Shown here one piece after another: positions 45,300-54,775 of a DNA stretch of 64,000 nucleotides. Within the stretch, counting starts at the first letter, position 1. Every line of letters begins with the position of its first letter. This DNA is from Gemmatimonadetes bacterium 2013_60CM_65_52 (GTDB taxonomy: Bacteria; Gemmatimonadota; Gemmatimonadetes; Gemmatimonadales; Gemmatimonadaceae): assembly GCA_002215645.1 (NCBI GenBank), contig NGFI01000006.1:1-64000 (forward strand), in the 5' to 3' direction. The position numbers and the translations under genes were made by a program. Below the pieces are notes generated by a model. The model was not told where the DNA came from and did no database searches. It saw only the letters and a list, made by a program, of their open reading frames with translations.

Positions 45300-46063
45300 G
45301 CGCAAACACTCCCGGCTCGTGTCAGTATGGTGCCGCGGTCGAGCTGCTCGATGGCCGCGATATCCGAAATGCGAACGCGTTCGACACCTCCCTCGAGGGC
45401 GACGCGCGCCGCGCGCAGCTTGGCGCGCATGCCGCCCTGTGCAATGCCGTCGTCGACGAGGCGCAGCGCATCGTCCGGCGAGAGCGCAGCGGCGGGGACG
45501 CCGTCTATGAGCACGCCTTCGACATCGGAGACCAGCAACAACTCTTCGGCTTGCAGCGCAACGGCGATGGCGGCCGCGGCATCGTCCCCATTCACGTTGA
45601 GCGTGGCGGCATCGCCACCTTCCGTTGACCGGCTGACGGGCGACAACACCGGCACCAATCCGCCTGCGAGCAGGTGCTCGATGACCGCCACGTTCACGTC
45701 TGCCGGCACGCCGACGAAGCCGTAGACGTCGCGCTCGAGCGGCGTCGCCGACAACAGAGCGGCGTCTTCACCGGAAAGGCCGATCGCCGGCACACCGACG
45801 CCAACGAGCGCACTCACCAGCCGCTTGTTCGCCGATCCCGAGAGCGCCATGCGAATGATCTCGAGGTCCTGCACCGTGGTGACCCGACGCCCTTCCCGAA
45901 ATACCGCGGCCGAGCCAAAGAGTTGTTGCAGGCTCGACACCTCGTCGCCACCGCCATGCACGACCACGAGCGAGCCCGCTGCCGAACGGTGCGCCGCGGC
46001 GAGCGCCGGTGCGAGATCCGGATCCGCCTGTGGCCGTCCTCCCACCTTGATGACGCGGGTCAT
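45296..46063 (-). CDS. argB: N-acetylglutamate kinase
   Basis: Amino-acid-kinase fold enzyme that phosphorylates N-acetylglutamate. Family segments are VIKVGGRPQADPDL (phosphate-binding start), VVVHGGGDEVS, GEDAALLSATPLE, GLVPVLSPVS, NVNGDDAAAAIAVAL, LLLVSDVEGVLIDG and QGGMRAKLRAAR. Its 255 residues match the short bacterial type. The ATG overlaps the argC stop (ATGA). It lacks a clear arginine-sensing N-terminal helix, so feedback may be weak (inference). Confidence 0.94.
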   Translation of the reverse strand: MTRVIKVGGRPQADPDLAPALAAAHRSAAGSLVVVHGGGDEVSSLQQLFGSAAVFREGRRVTTVQDLEIIRMALSGSANKRLVSALVGVGVPAIGLSGEDAALLSATPLERDVYGFVGVPADVNVAVIEHLLAGGLVPVLSPVSRSTEGGDAATLNVNGDDAAAAIAVALQAEELLLVSDVEGVLIDGVPAAALSPDDALRLVDDGIAQGGMRAKLRAARVALEGGVERVRISDIAAIEQLDRGTILTRAGSVCA

Positions 46064-47028
46064 GTCGGCAGGCCCTCGCACTCGTCCAGGCCGAACATGA
46101 TGTTGGCATTCTGGATGGCCTGCCCCGCAGCGCCTTTCACGAGATTGTCGAGCGCCGAGGTGATGAGCAGCATCGGCGAGCGTGTTCCCTGCAGGGTGGT
46201 TGCCGTCATGCGAACGACATTTCGCCGGTGCACGTCCTTCAGCGCCGGTTGCTCGCTGATCACTTCGACGAACGGCTCGTGTTCGTAGGCCGCACGCAGC
46301 GGCGCGATCGGGTCTGAAAGCTCCTTCACGATCGGAACCGTGATGCTCGCGAGGATGCCCCGCGCCATGGGCAGCAGGTGCGGCGTGAACACGAGGTCGG
46401 CGTCACCCAGACCATGTAGCGTCGCCACCATTTCCTTCATGTGCCGATGCGTGTTGCCCACGCCGTAGGCGCGATAGTCGTCCGCGACTTCGGCAAAGAG
46501 CAGCTCGCGCTTGGGCGAATTCCCCGCTCCGCTCACTCCACTGGCGGCGTTCGCGATGATCGTTGCGCCAGGAGGAATGAGGTTCTGGCGAAAGAGCGGC
46601 ACGAGGGGAAGCAAAATCGACGTCGGGTAGCAGCCCGGATTGGCCACGACCTGGGCTGAGCGCACGGCGTTCCGCGTCTCCGCGCCGAGCTCCGGCATAC
46701 CATATGGAATGTGTTCGGACACTCCGCTGCCAGGCCGCAGATCATTGGAGAGATCGACGACGCGGGCACCCGCCTCACGGGCCAGTTGCACCCAAGGCTG
46801 TGCGGCACCGTGTGGAAGCGCGCAGAAGACGAGACGCACGGAGTCGAGCGGTGCGTCCTCCGTAGCCACGTACGTCACGGCGGCGGAACCAAAGCGCACG
46901 GTCTGCCCGCGCTGCTCGTTCGCGGTAGCGAACGAGAGCGAGAACGACGGATGGCGCAGGAGGAGGCCACAAAGCTCGCGCCCAGCGTAGCCGCTGGCGC
47001 CGAGCACGCCCACTTGAATTCGGTTCAC
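46060..47028 (-). CDS. argC: N-acetyl-gamma-glutamyl-phosphate reductase
   Basis: NADPH-dependent reductase, third step of arginine synthesis. Seen: VGVLGASGYAGRELCGLLLRHP, the catalytic cysteine in VVANPGCYPTSILLPL, GVSGAGNSPKRELLF and the histidine in FTPHLLPMARGI. The GTG at 47028 is chosen: it gives MNRIQVGVLGASGYAG, like other ArgC N-termini, and lies seven bases after a -10-like TATGCA. The ATG at 47040 would fall inside that promoter element. The first gene of argCBD; divergent from argR. Confidence 0.93.
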   Translation of the reverse strand: MNRIQVGVLGASGYAGRELCGLLLRHPSFSLSFATANEQRGQTVRFGSAAVTYVATEDAPLDSVRLVFCALPHGAAQPWVQLAREAGARVVDLSNDLRPGSGVSEHIPYGMPELGAETRNAVRSAQVVANPGCYPTSILLPLVPLFRQNLIPPGATIIANAASGVSGAGNSPKRELLFAEVADDYRAYGVGNTHRHMKEMVATLHGLGDADLVFTPHLLPMARGILASITVPIVKELSDPIAPLRAAYEHEPFVEVISEQPALKDVHRRNVVRMTATTLQGTRSPMLLITSALDNLVKGAAGQAIQNANIMFGLDECEGLPT

Positions 47029-47035
47029 ACTCGAA

Positions 47036-47049
47036 TGCATAATAATGCA
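47036..47049. promoter_or_regulatory. ArgR-box-like palindrome between argC and argR
   Basis: TGCAT-AATA-ATGCA is a perfect 5-bp inverted repeat with a four-base AT spacer, the same geometry as the ARG box (TGAAT-N4-ATTCA). It overlaps the -10 of the argC promoter, where bound ArgR-arginine would block transcription. Confidence 0.7.
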
Positions 47050-47064
47050 GACGGCGCGCGTCAA
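47041..47064 (-). promoter_or_regulatory. argC promoter
   Basis: On the minus strand TTGACG (47064-47059), a 17-base spacer, then TATGCA reaching into the ARG-box-like palindrome. Transcription would begin at or next to the argC GTG at 47028, predicting a leaderless argCBD message. Confidence 0.55.
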
Positions 47065-47123
47065 CCCTTTTTGGCCGTCGCTGTCCCCTGCGGCGTCTCG
47101 CCGTCGGACTCCCGGGAGGGGTG

Positions 47124-47585
47124 ATGACCAGGAAACAGGTGCGGCAGGCAGCGGTTCGGGATCTCGTCGAATCAAACGTCGTTGGCAGCCAGGAGGACCT
47201 CAGACAGCTCCTCTCGGCGCGCGGCATTGCCGTCACGCAGGCCACGCTGTCTCGGGATCTTCGCGACCTGGGGCTGGCCAGAGTGTCCACCGATCAGGGC
47301 GGCCGATATGTGGTGCCTGAGGCGCTTGCCAATGATGAGGACAAGCCGTTCCTTGGCAATCTCTTACCCCAGCTCTTTTCGAAGATTGACGGCGTTGGGG
47401 AGCTCATCGTGCTGCATACGGTGCGCAGCGGCGCACAGCCGATCGCCGAAGCAATCGATCAGGAAGAGTTTCCCGAAGTGCTCGGAACGATTGCGGGCGA
47501 CGACACGATTCTCATTGTCACGCGATCCGCTGAGGCACGCGCCACGCTCACATCCCGGCTGTTGGCCCTGGTCGGCGTGCACTGA
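47124..47585 (+). CDS. argR: Arginine repressor
   Basis: A hexameric regulator that binds ARG boxes with arginine as co-repressor. The 153-residue protein has an N-terminal winged helix (SQEDLRQLLSARGIAVTQATLSRDLRDLG, read in parts) and a C-terminal hexamerisation/arginine-binding domain with GTIAGDDTILIVTRS, whose aspartate pair contacts arginine. GGGAGGGG precedes the ATG at 47124; a GTG three bases earlier is possible. It lies divergent to argCBD and upstream of argGH. Confidence 0.95.
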   Translation: MTRKQVRQAAVRDLVESNVVGSQEDLRQLLSARGIAVTQATLSRDLRDLGLARVSTDQGGRYVVPEALANDEDKPFLGNLLPQLFSKIDGVGELIVLHTVRSGAQPIAEAIDQEEFPEVLGTIAGDDTILIVTRSAEARATLTSRLLALVGVH

Positions 47586-47605
47586 GCCGAGAGCTCGCGG
47601 AAGGG

Positions 47606-47634
47606 TTGACGCCGGCGCCTCGACTGTGTAAATA
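47606..47634 (+). promoter_or_regulatory. argG promoter
   Basis: TTGACG (47606-47611), 17-base spacer, TAAATA (47629-47634). It lies in the 86-base gap after argR, so argGH has its own promoter. A Shine-Dalgarno sequence ACGGAG precedes the argG ATG. Confidence 0.7.
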
Positions 47635-47651
47635 TGCATGAGTTCTGCATA
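47633..47651 (+). promoter_or_regulatory. ArgR-box-like palindrome at the argG promoter
   Basis: TATGCA-N7-TGCATA covers the end of the -10 and the expected start point. Its TGCAT halves match those of the argC box, but the spacing is wider; TGCATAATATTT (47646-47657) resembles the left part of the argC box more closely. Confidence 0.6.
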
Positions 47652-47671
47652 ATATTTCCCACGGAGTACGC

Positions 47672-48922
<1,251 letters not shown>

Positions 48923-48945
48923 CACCGCAGTCCGCGGAGACATCC

Positions 48946-50382
48946 ATGACGGTTGCCGAAGACACCCCCGCTGCGAAGTCACACAAGCTCTGGGGTGGGC
49001 GCTTCGGCGCGGGCCCTGCGGCCGCGTTCGACGCGCTCAACAATTCCATCGGTGTCGACTTCCGCCTCTGGCCCTACGACATCCGACTCTCGAAGGCCTG
49101 GGCCCTGGCGCTCTGGGGCGCCAACGTACTCACGCTCGACGAGAGCAAGGCAATTGAGCGCGGCCTCGATGCCGTTGGCGAGCGTCTCGCTGGTGGTGAG
49201 CAGCCACTTCCCTCGGACGAGGATGTGCACACGCTCATCGACCGCCTTCTTCATACGGAGGTCGGTGACGTTGCCTCGAAGCTGCACACAGGACGCAGCC
49301 GCAACGATCAGGTTGCGACGGCGACGCGGCTCTGGACCATGGAAGCGTGTCAGCGACTCGATGCCGCGGTGCGAGGACTACAGCAAGCGATGGTCGATCA
49401 GGCAACGGCACTCGAATCGGTGTTGATGCCGTCCTACACCCATATGCAGCGAGCCATTCCGATATCGGCCGCACACTGGATGCTTTCGCATTTCTGGCCA
49501 CTCGAGCGCGACCGCACGCGTCTCCGCGCCGCGCAGCACTCGGCCGCGGTGCTTCCCCTCGGATCGGGAGCGGTCGCTGGCTGCGCGTACCCGATCTCAC
49601 GCGTCCTTCTTCAGGGCACGCTGGGATTCGATGCGCTTTCTCCGAATTCCGTGGATGCCGTCTCCGATCGCGATTTCCTCGCGGAGACGCTGTTTGCGTC
49701 GACCATGATCGCCACGCATCTGTCGCGCCTGGCCGAAGATCTCATCATCTATGGATCGAGTGAGTTCGGATTCGTCCAGTTCGGCGAGCAGTACACGAGC
49801 GGCTCCAGCATGATGCCGCAGAAACGGAATCCGGATGCGCTCGAGCTGGCGCGTGGATCGGCCGCACGCACCCTGGGCGATCTCACGGCCCTGCTCGTCA
49901 CGCTCAAGGGCCTTCCCACCAGCTACAACAAGGATCTGCAGGACGACAAGCGCAGTCTTTTTGATGCCGTCGATCTGCTGCTGCTCGTCCTTCCTGCCGT
50001 GGCGGGCGCACTGGCAGAATGCGTCTTCCGCCCTGCTCGCATGCGCGAGGCGTTGTCGAGCGCAATGATGGCGACGGATCTCGCCGACTATCTGGTACGA
50101 CGCGGATCGACGTTTCGCGAAGCCCACGGCGCGGTGGGAATGCTGATCCGGGAGAGCGAAATCACCGGCGTCGACCTTCAAGCACTACCCATGGTGTCGT
50201 TCCGCGCGGCCAACGCCCGATTCGCCGATGACGTCATCGATGCGCTGAGTGCCGCACAATCCGTGCGTCATCGAGAGGTGGAGGGCGGCACCGGACCGGA
50301 CGCGGTACACGCTCAGCTCGACGCCGCGCGTGGCGCCCTTCTTCCACCACCGACTCTCCGCTCGACAAACGCGGTCGTGTGA
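48946..50382 (+). CDS. argH: Argininosuccinate lyase
   Basis: Splits argininosuccinate to arginine and fumarate. The 478-residue protein of the fumarase/aspartase fold shows KLWGGRFGAGPAAAFDALN, HTGRSRNDQVATATRLW, the family signature GSSMMPQKRNPDALELARG and LPTSYNKDLQDDKRSLFD. It ends in a normal C-terminal domain. A strong terminator follows. Confidence 0.96.
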   Translation: MTVAEDTPAAKSHKLWGGRFGAGPAAAFDALNNSIGVDFRLWPYDIRLSKAWALALWGANVLTLDESKAIERGLDAVGERLAGGEQPLPSDEDVHTLIDRLLHTEVGDVASKLHTGRSRNDQVATATRLWTMEACQRLDAAVRGLQQAMVDQATALESVLMPSYTHMQRAIPISAAHWMLSHFWPLERDRTRLRAAQHSAAVLPLGSGAVAGCAYPISRVLLQGTLGFDALSPNSVDAVSDRDFLAETLFASTMIATHLSRLAEDLIIYGSSEFGFVQFGEQYTSGSSMMPQKRNPDALELARGSAARTLGDLTALLVTLKGLPTSYNKDLQDDKRSLFDAVDLLLLVLPAVAGALAECVFRPARMREALSSAMMATDLADYLVRRGSTFREAHGAVGMLIRESEITGVDLQALPMVSFRAANARFADDVIDALSAAQSVRHREVEGGTGPDAVHAQLDAARGALLPPPTLRSTNAVV

Positions 50383-50388
50383 GAAAGA

Positions 50389-50427
50389 GCAGCGCGGACT
50401 CTTAGAGGAGTCTGCGCTGCCCCTTTT
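50389..50427 (+). terminator. Intrinsic terminator after argGH
   Basis: A 13-bp stem (GCAGCGCGGACTC with GAGTCTGCGCTGC, one G-U pair), six-base loop, then CCCTTTT. The remaining bases to 50612 hold no recognised feature. Confidence 0.85.
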
Positions 50428-50612
50428 CGGCACGCACGCCTGGCGGGCCGCACTCACGACGACGATCGGGCACCGCCCGGACGGCACCGCGACCGTGTCG
50501 CGAATCTCCTGCACGGTGTCACGTACCACGACCGTGATCGCCGTGCAATCATGTGCGTTGCAAGAAACGCACGCAATGTCCGGATGGCGCGGCTCCGTTC
50601 GCGACGTGCCGG

Positions 50613-51101
50613 CTACGAATGCGCTGCGAACACGGACGTGACGCCTGCGGTGGTGAACGCAATCACGTTGTAACGGTCGCGTCGACCGGCGCCTTCCATT
50701 CCCGGTGAACCCGCTGGCATTCCAGGGACGGCGAGCCCAAACACCTGCCGGCGCGATGTCGTGAGCGCGCGCTTGATGTCAGATGCGGGGACGTGCCCCT
50801 CGAGGAGCATTGAACCGACGATCGCCGTATGGCACGACCGTAACGCGACCGGAATGCCCATCGTGTTCTTCACGTCGTCCATGTCGGAGCGGTCGTGTGT
50901 CACCGGTGCGAATCCGTTCGACGCAAGGTGAGCAACCCATTTCGTGCAGCATTGGCACGCCGGGTCCTTGTACACCGTGATCGGGATGGGCGCCGCACGA
51001 CGCCATCCACCCGTCATCGACACGCCGGCGCCGAGGGCCACGAGGATGCCGAGCATCGTTCGCCGCGGAATCGGCCGGTCGTCGAGCATCACAGGTTCCA
51101 T
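50613..51101 (-). CDS. DUF411-family exported metal-binding protein
   Basis: A 162-residue protein of the DUF411 family often found with copper resistance genes. It has an N-terminal twin-arginine-like/hydrophobic signal (PRRTMLGILVALGAGVSMTGG), the motif YKDPACQCCTKWVAHL (CxCC-type cysteines), RSCHTA and LLEGHVPASDI, then a tail with GLAVPGMPAGSPGME. It probably binds copper or another soft metal in the periplasm. No copper-exporting ATPase is near. Confidence 0.9.
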   Translation of the reverse strand: MEPVMLDDRPIPRRTMLGILVALGAGVSMTGGWRRAAPIPITVYKDPACQCCTKWVAHLASNGFAPVTHDRSDMDDVKNTMGIPVALRSCHTAIVGSMLLEGHVPASDIKRALTTSRRQVFGLAVPGMPAGSPGMEGAGRRDRYNVIAFTTAGVTSVFAAHS

Positions 51102-51124
51102 CGGCGGCTCTTCGTCACCAGGCC

Positions 51125-52828
51125 TCAGCCATCCAGGCGCACAACAGGAATTCCAATTGGCGTTGCCCTGATCTTGCTGCGGCGTATCCGCTTCTTTTGC
51201 GCATACAGCTCCGCATCGGCGCGCTCCATGGCGTCTCGCAGCGGAAGGGCCGGATCGAGCGGACTCGCCCCGACACTGGCGGTCACGGCATAGGGCAATC
51301 CCGCCGGAGCATATTGCGAGATTGCCGCGTCGAGGCGCGCACCGATCGTCTGCGCCGCTTCCTGACTGCCCTCGACCATCATGGCGACGAACTCGTCGCC
51401 GCTCCAGCGCGCCACGATGTCCGTCTCCCGGAAAATGCTCTTGAGCGCGGCAGCGACGAGCTTCAGTGCCACGTCCCCTGCTGCGTGGCCGTGCCGATCA
51501 TTGATCTGTTTCAGCCCATCGAGATCGGCGAAGACCAGCACCGGCGTCCGGCCGTGGCGCCGTGCGCGCGCCAGCTCCTGCTCGGCAAAAAGTGTAAATG
51601 CGCGGCGATTCTGCAGCCCGGTGAGATCGTCGACCAGGGCGAGCGCATGGAGATCGCGCTCGTAGCGCAGCTGCGACGTGATGTCGCGAGCCAGCAGCAG
51701 CATGGCCGGCTGATCGTGGTATACGCATGCGCTCGACGTGATTTCCACGTCGATGACCGCGCCGGTCGCATTCACCATTCGGGCGCGCGCTCTGGGCATC
51801 GGCTCGACAGTGGGCTGCTCTGTGCTGTGATCCGCGAACACACCCACAGAGTCCGGGTGGGTGAAGTCCGAGAGAGACCTGCCCACGAGCTGGCCCTCCG
51901 AGGGCAGGCCGAGCAACTGCGATGCGGCGGGATTGGTGAACAGGATCTTCCCTTTCGCATAGACGATGACGGCGTCCGGAAGGAGTGCGAGCAGTTGCCG
52001 GTAGCGCGTTTCCGTTTCACGCAGCACGCGGAGCTGCCGCCTGGCGCTGATTCGCGCCATCAGGAGGATCGTCGCCAACAGCAGCGCGAGTGCGGATGCG
52101 CTCCAGATGATCCACCGGGCAATGCCGGTTGCCTCCTCGTCCACACGCAGATCGCGACCGTCGCGTGGAACGATCTGCCACACCATCGGGTCGTCGGTGT
52201 TGTCCTGGTATGCCGTCACCACGCCGGTGACCGTCAGGCTCTCGGACTTCGCGGCGTGTGCGAGATCGACGTGCGCACCATGATTTGCCGGCACCCACAC
52301 CGTGATCGTGCCGTGGCTGAGTGGTGCCGCTTCCCGCAGCCGAAGCCACTGCCCCCCCTCGCTGACTCCGGCCGCGGTAACACGCCCGTGCACGCGAACC
52401 AGCTCGCCGGAATGCTGCGCGATGACCGCCGGGTCCACCGGGATCTCAACGGCCGAGACGGTGCGTCTCGGCGCATTGATGACGGACACGGTTGTGGCGG
52501 CAAGCTCCACATTGCCACGGTAGGTCTTGATGGCTCCGGTCGCGATGACGCTGTCGCCTTCGCGCACATCGGCCTGCGGAGAGCGCGAAAAAAGTCGGAG
52601 GCCCCCTGTCCCGTCCTGAATCGCGATGTCGAAGACACCTGTCTGCAGCTTTCCCGAGCTCACGATGGCGCGCCCGCCGACCGTTACCTCTATGTCAGTG
52701 GCCCGCCGCGCAATGGCGTCGGCAACGGATCGGACCGGACGAACAGAGACGTCTTGAGCCGCAACGCGCGGCGTGCGGACGGACGGTGCGTTGAGGACAA
52801 CCAGCGCCAGCAGTGTCCAGCGGTCCAT
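51125..52828 (-). CDS. Periplasmic OB-fold sensor joined to PAS and GGDEF (diguanylate cyclase)
   Basis: A 567-residue inner-membrane protein. A signal sequence (WTLLALVVLNAPSVR) is followed by two periplasmic OB-fold-like units (about 25-130, with FDIAIQDGTGGLRLFSRS...GDSVIATGAIKTYRG; about 135-230, with GELVRVHGRVTAAGVSEGGQWLRL). One membrane helix (ARWIIWSASALALLLATILL), a PAS domain (about 275-390) and a GGDEF domain (about 400-560) follow. The active-site loop reads WSGDEF, an allowed SGDEF variant. Synthesises c-di-GMP if active. The I-site is not clear. Start ATG 52828 begins the signal peptide. Confidence 0.85.
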   Translation of the reverse strand: MDRWTLLALVVLNAPSVRTPRVAAQDVSVRPVRSVADAIARRATDIEVTVGGRAIVSSGKLQTGVFDIAIQDGTGGLRLFSRSPQADVREGDSVIATGAIKTYRGNVELAATTVSVINAPRRTVSAVEIPVDPAVIAQHSGELVRVHGRVTAAGVSEGGQWLRLREAAPLSHGTITVWVPANHGAHVDLAHAAKSESLTVTGVVTAYQDNTDDPMVWQIVPRDGRDLRVDEEATGIARWIIWSASALALLLATILLMARISARRQLRVLRETETRYRQLLALLPDAVIVYAKGKILFTNPAASQLLGLPSEGQLVGRSLSDFTHPDSVGVFADHSTEQPTVEPMPRARARMVNATGAVIDVEITSSACVYHDQPAMLLLARDITSQLRYERDLHALALVDDLTGLQNRRAFTLFAEQELARARRHGRTPVLVFADLDGLKQINDRHGHAAGDVALKLVAAALKSIFRETDIVARWSGDEFVAMMVEGSQEAAQTIGARLDAAISQYAPAGLPYAVTASVGASPLDPALPLRDAMERADAELYAQKKRIRRSKIRATPIGIPVVRLDG

Positions 52829-52913
52829 CAGCGGCGAGAGGGGGCATGGAGGAGTGAGGGGCGGGCACGGTGACTCGTGTCCCGCCCCATGACGGAAGGT
52901 AAGCATCGCGGCC

Positions 52914-53153
52914 TCATCCGTCGATGAGCCTGTCGTGCGGTGTGGACGCCGGACGCGTGCGGCATTGCACGCAGACAACGGGCGTTCCGAGATCGGTCAG
53001 CAACCGGCGCAGCCACGAACCGTGAAGATCGCGGTAGCAGAGAATTCTGCGGCACAGCGAACAGACGCCTCCCTTCAGCAGGTCAACGCGTCCGCCGCAC
53101 TGGTCGCAGTCCGTACTGATCTGCGAGCTACGAAAGAACTCGAACTTCGCCAT
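52914..53153 (-). CDS. Small multi-cysteine zinc protein
   Basis: A 79-residue protein with three CxxC-type pairs (CDQCGG, CSLCRRILC, CVQCR) interrupted by HGSWLRRLLTDLG. It probably binds two zinc ions. The start ATG 53153 (MAKFEFFRSSQ) is preferred over the longer frame. The function is unknown. Confidence 0.7.
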   Translation of the reverse strand: MAKFEFFRSSQISTDCDQCGGRVDLLKGGVCSLCRRILCYRDLHGSWLRRLLTDLGTPVVCVQCRTRPASTPHDRLIDG

Positions 53154-53210
53154 TCGGCGGTGAAGATATGGTCGCTCCGCGAGCCCATCCGCCATTCGTT
53201 CGCGAGCGAC

Positions 53211-53744
53211 TCAGAAGACGATGCCGAAGGTAATGGGAATGAACTGATAATTCGTGCCGTCGCTGCTGTTGCCGAGCATGATGTGATAGCGCGCCTCGAA
53301 GAACGTGGCCAGTCCGGTGAGCGGAAAACGCAGCCCGCCGCCTCCATTGATCCCGATGGCCGTTCGGCTCGATCCATACCCGGTTGCGTTGGTGCTTACG
53401 CTGCGATTGTAGACACCCAGTCCACCGATGAGATACGGCGCGTCGCTTTGCGGTCCGACGTTGAAGACAGCGTTCGCTGTACCGGTGATGATGCGGACAT
53501 CACCGCCGCCGCCCTTCAGACCAAGGCCGTTGTAGCCGCCTTCGAAGCGAAGGCCGACGGGAACGATTGGACCGCCGATGGCGAGACCAACCGCGACGTT
53601 GTACCCGAGATCGGCGATGTCACCAAGCGTGCCGACGGGGGCGTTGATACCTCCGGCGACGAGAAAGGACGACTGGGCGCGAAGGTGCTGCGGCGCGACG
53701 AACGATGCTACAAGGAGGCCTGCCATCACGAGCTGGCGATTCAT
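53211..53744 (-). CDS. Small outer-membrane beta-barrel protein
   Basis: A 177-residue protein with signal peptide (VMAGLLVASFVAPQHLRAQ) and alternating glycine-rich amphipathic strands (NVAVGLAIGGPIVPVGLRFEGGY, APYLIGGLGVYNRS, FEARYHIMLG), ending in FGIVF with the terminal phenylalanine expected for barrel assembly. It likely forms an eight-stranded OmpA/OmpX-like barrel. ACGGAGA precedes the ATG. Confidence 0.85.
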   Translation of the reverse strand: MNRQLVMAGLLVASFVAPQHLRAQSSFLVAGGINAPVGTLGDIADLGYNVAVGLAIGGPIVPVGLRFEGGYNGLGLKGGGGDVRIITGTANAVFNVGPQSDAPYLIGGLGVYNRSVSTNATGYGSSRTAIGINGGGGLRFPLTGLATFFEARYHIMLGNSSDGTNYQFIPITFGIVF

Positions 53745-53845
53745 GTCGTCTCCGTTGGAAAGGTGATGTGCCCGGAGTTGGCTTCGATATCTGTGCCAGA
53801 CGGGACTCAGCCTTGGTCCAGCAAGGGGCTGGCGAGGCAGCTGTA

Positions 53846-53909
53846 TTTCCTCAATACTTAGGAATAATTATTGCGCCCGTTCAACTATGATTTCCTAGTT
53901 TCTGAGGAA
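53846..53909 (+). promoter_or_regulatory. Two matching palindromes flanking a promoter (operator pair)
   Basis: Two copies of TTTCCT-N8-AGGAA lie at 53846-53864 and 53891-53909, 45 bp apart. They agree at most positions between the arms as well (pattern TTTCCTNNNTNCTNAGGAA). Between them is a strong -10, TATGAT (53886-53891). The second copy's AGGAA is also the Shine-Dalgarno sequence of the gene at 53917. The stretch is AT-rich compared with its surroundings. A repressor bound here would block both transcription and translation. Confidence 0.65.
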
Positions 53910-53916
53910 GTTAGTT

Positions 53917-54291
53917 ATGCCATCCTATAGCATTGCCATGACGGCACTTGCCATCAACGCCCCAGCAAAGTGGATCGACAATGCTGTGTCCCAGAATACG
54001 GCCGACGGCGTCATGTCCGTCAAGCGAGGCGTGCCCCGCAGGGTGAGCCGAGCTGGCCTCCTCCTCCTGGCACTCGCTCGGGAGCTTCACGTAGAGCTCG
54101 GACTCGGCGTCGCCGACGCTCTCGCCAAGGCCGCGAGCCTGCTCGAGGCCTATGAGAACAAGCTCCAACTCGGCCACCTGAGCGTTTCCGTCGATGTCGA
54201 GGCGCTTCAGCGCGACATCGGTCGACGCGCCGCCGACGCCCTCGAATCGGCACCCGTCCCGCGGCGGGGACGCCCACGGCGAGAAAAGTGA
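53917..54291 (+). CDS. Putative small DNA-binding protein
   Basis: A 124-residue helical protein. The middle, VKRGVPRRVSRAGLLLLALARELHVELGLGVADAL, looks like a helix-turn-helix with basic lead-in. The C-terminus is basic (VPRRGRPRREK). Its dual palindromes upstream make autoregulation likely. No family was assigned with certainty; a toxin-antitoxin-type antitoxin is one possibility, but no toxin gene is adjacent. Confidence 0.6.
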   Translation: MPSYSIAMTALAINAPAKWIDNAVSQNTADGVMSVKRGVPRRVSRAGLLLLALARELHVELGLGVADALAKAASLLEAYENKLQLGHLSVSVDVEALQRDIGRRAADALESAPVPRRGRPRREK

Positions 54292-54333
54292 ACGGGGCGG
54301 AGTGTCCTCGATGGACACCCCGCCCCCGTTTCC
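54291..54333. terminator. Bidirectional hairpin between convergent genes
   Basis: A long imperfect stem from AACGGGG (54291) to CCCCCGTTT (54333) with TCGA loop separates the DNA-binding protein gene (plus) and cold-shock copy 2 (minus). A short T-run exists on the plus strand. Confidence 0.65.
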
Positions 54334-54350
54334 CCAGCGAGACCGACGTC

Positions 54351-54557
54351 TCAGGCCTTCGAAACGTTCTCGGCCGCGGGTCCCTTGGCTCCCTGCACGA
54401 TGTCGAACTCCACTGCATCACCCTCGGCCAACGACTTGAAGCCGTTGCCCTGGATCGCACTGTAGTGCACGAAACAGTCCTTTTCCCCGTTGTCGGGGGT
54501 GATGAAGCCAAAGCCCTTCGCGTCGTTGAACCACTTCACTTTGCCTGTCGTACGCAT
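54351..54557 (-). CDS. Cold-shock domain protein (CspA family), copy 2
   Basis: A 68-residue protein with RNP-1 (KGFGFIT) and RNP-2 (DCFVHYSAI). It is about 70 percent identical by eye to copy 1 at 35022, including the segments [13 protein letters not shown] and [13 protein letters not shown], but carries a cysteine in RNP-2. ATG 54557 follows AGGAG. The 218 bases upstream are gene-free. Confidence 0.95.
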   Translation of the reverse strand: MRTTGKVKWFNDAKGFGFITPDNGEKDCFVHYSAIQGNGFKSLAEGDAVEFDIVQGAKGPAAENVSKA

Positions 54558-54775
54558 GTCCCACTCCTGAGGAAACTGATCGCCGGACGGCATGACGTCG
54601 CCGCGGCAGAACACTGTGGTCGCGGGCTCACCGATGTCCCGCCCTGAACCGCCACCCACCCTCGACGGGCCGATGGCAGCGGCTAACGTAGTGTCGCAGG
54701 AAAGTTCGGTCAATAGTTGAGGTCGTACCGTGCTCGGGCGCACGGTATCATTACCCCGCGCCCGGAGCCGATGCG

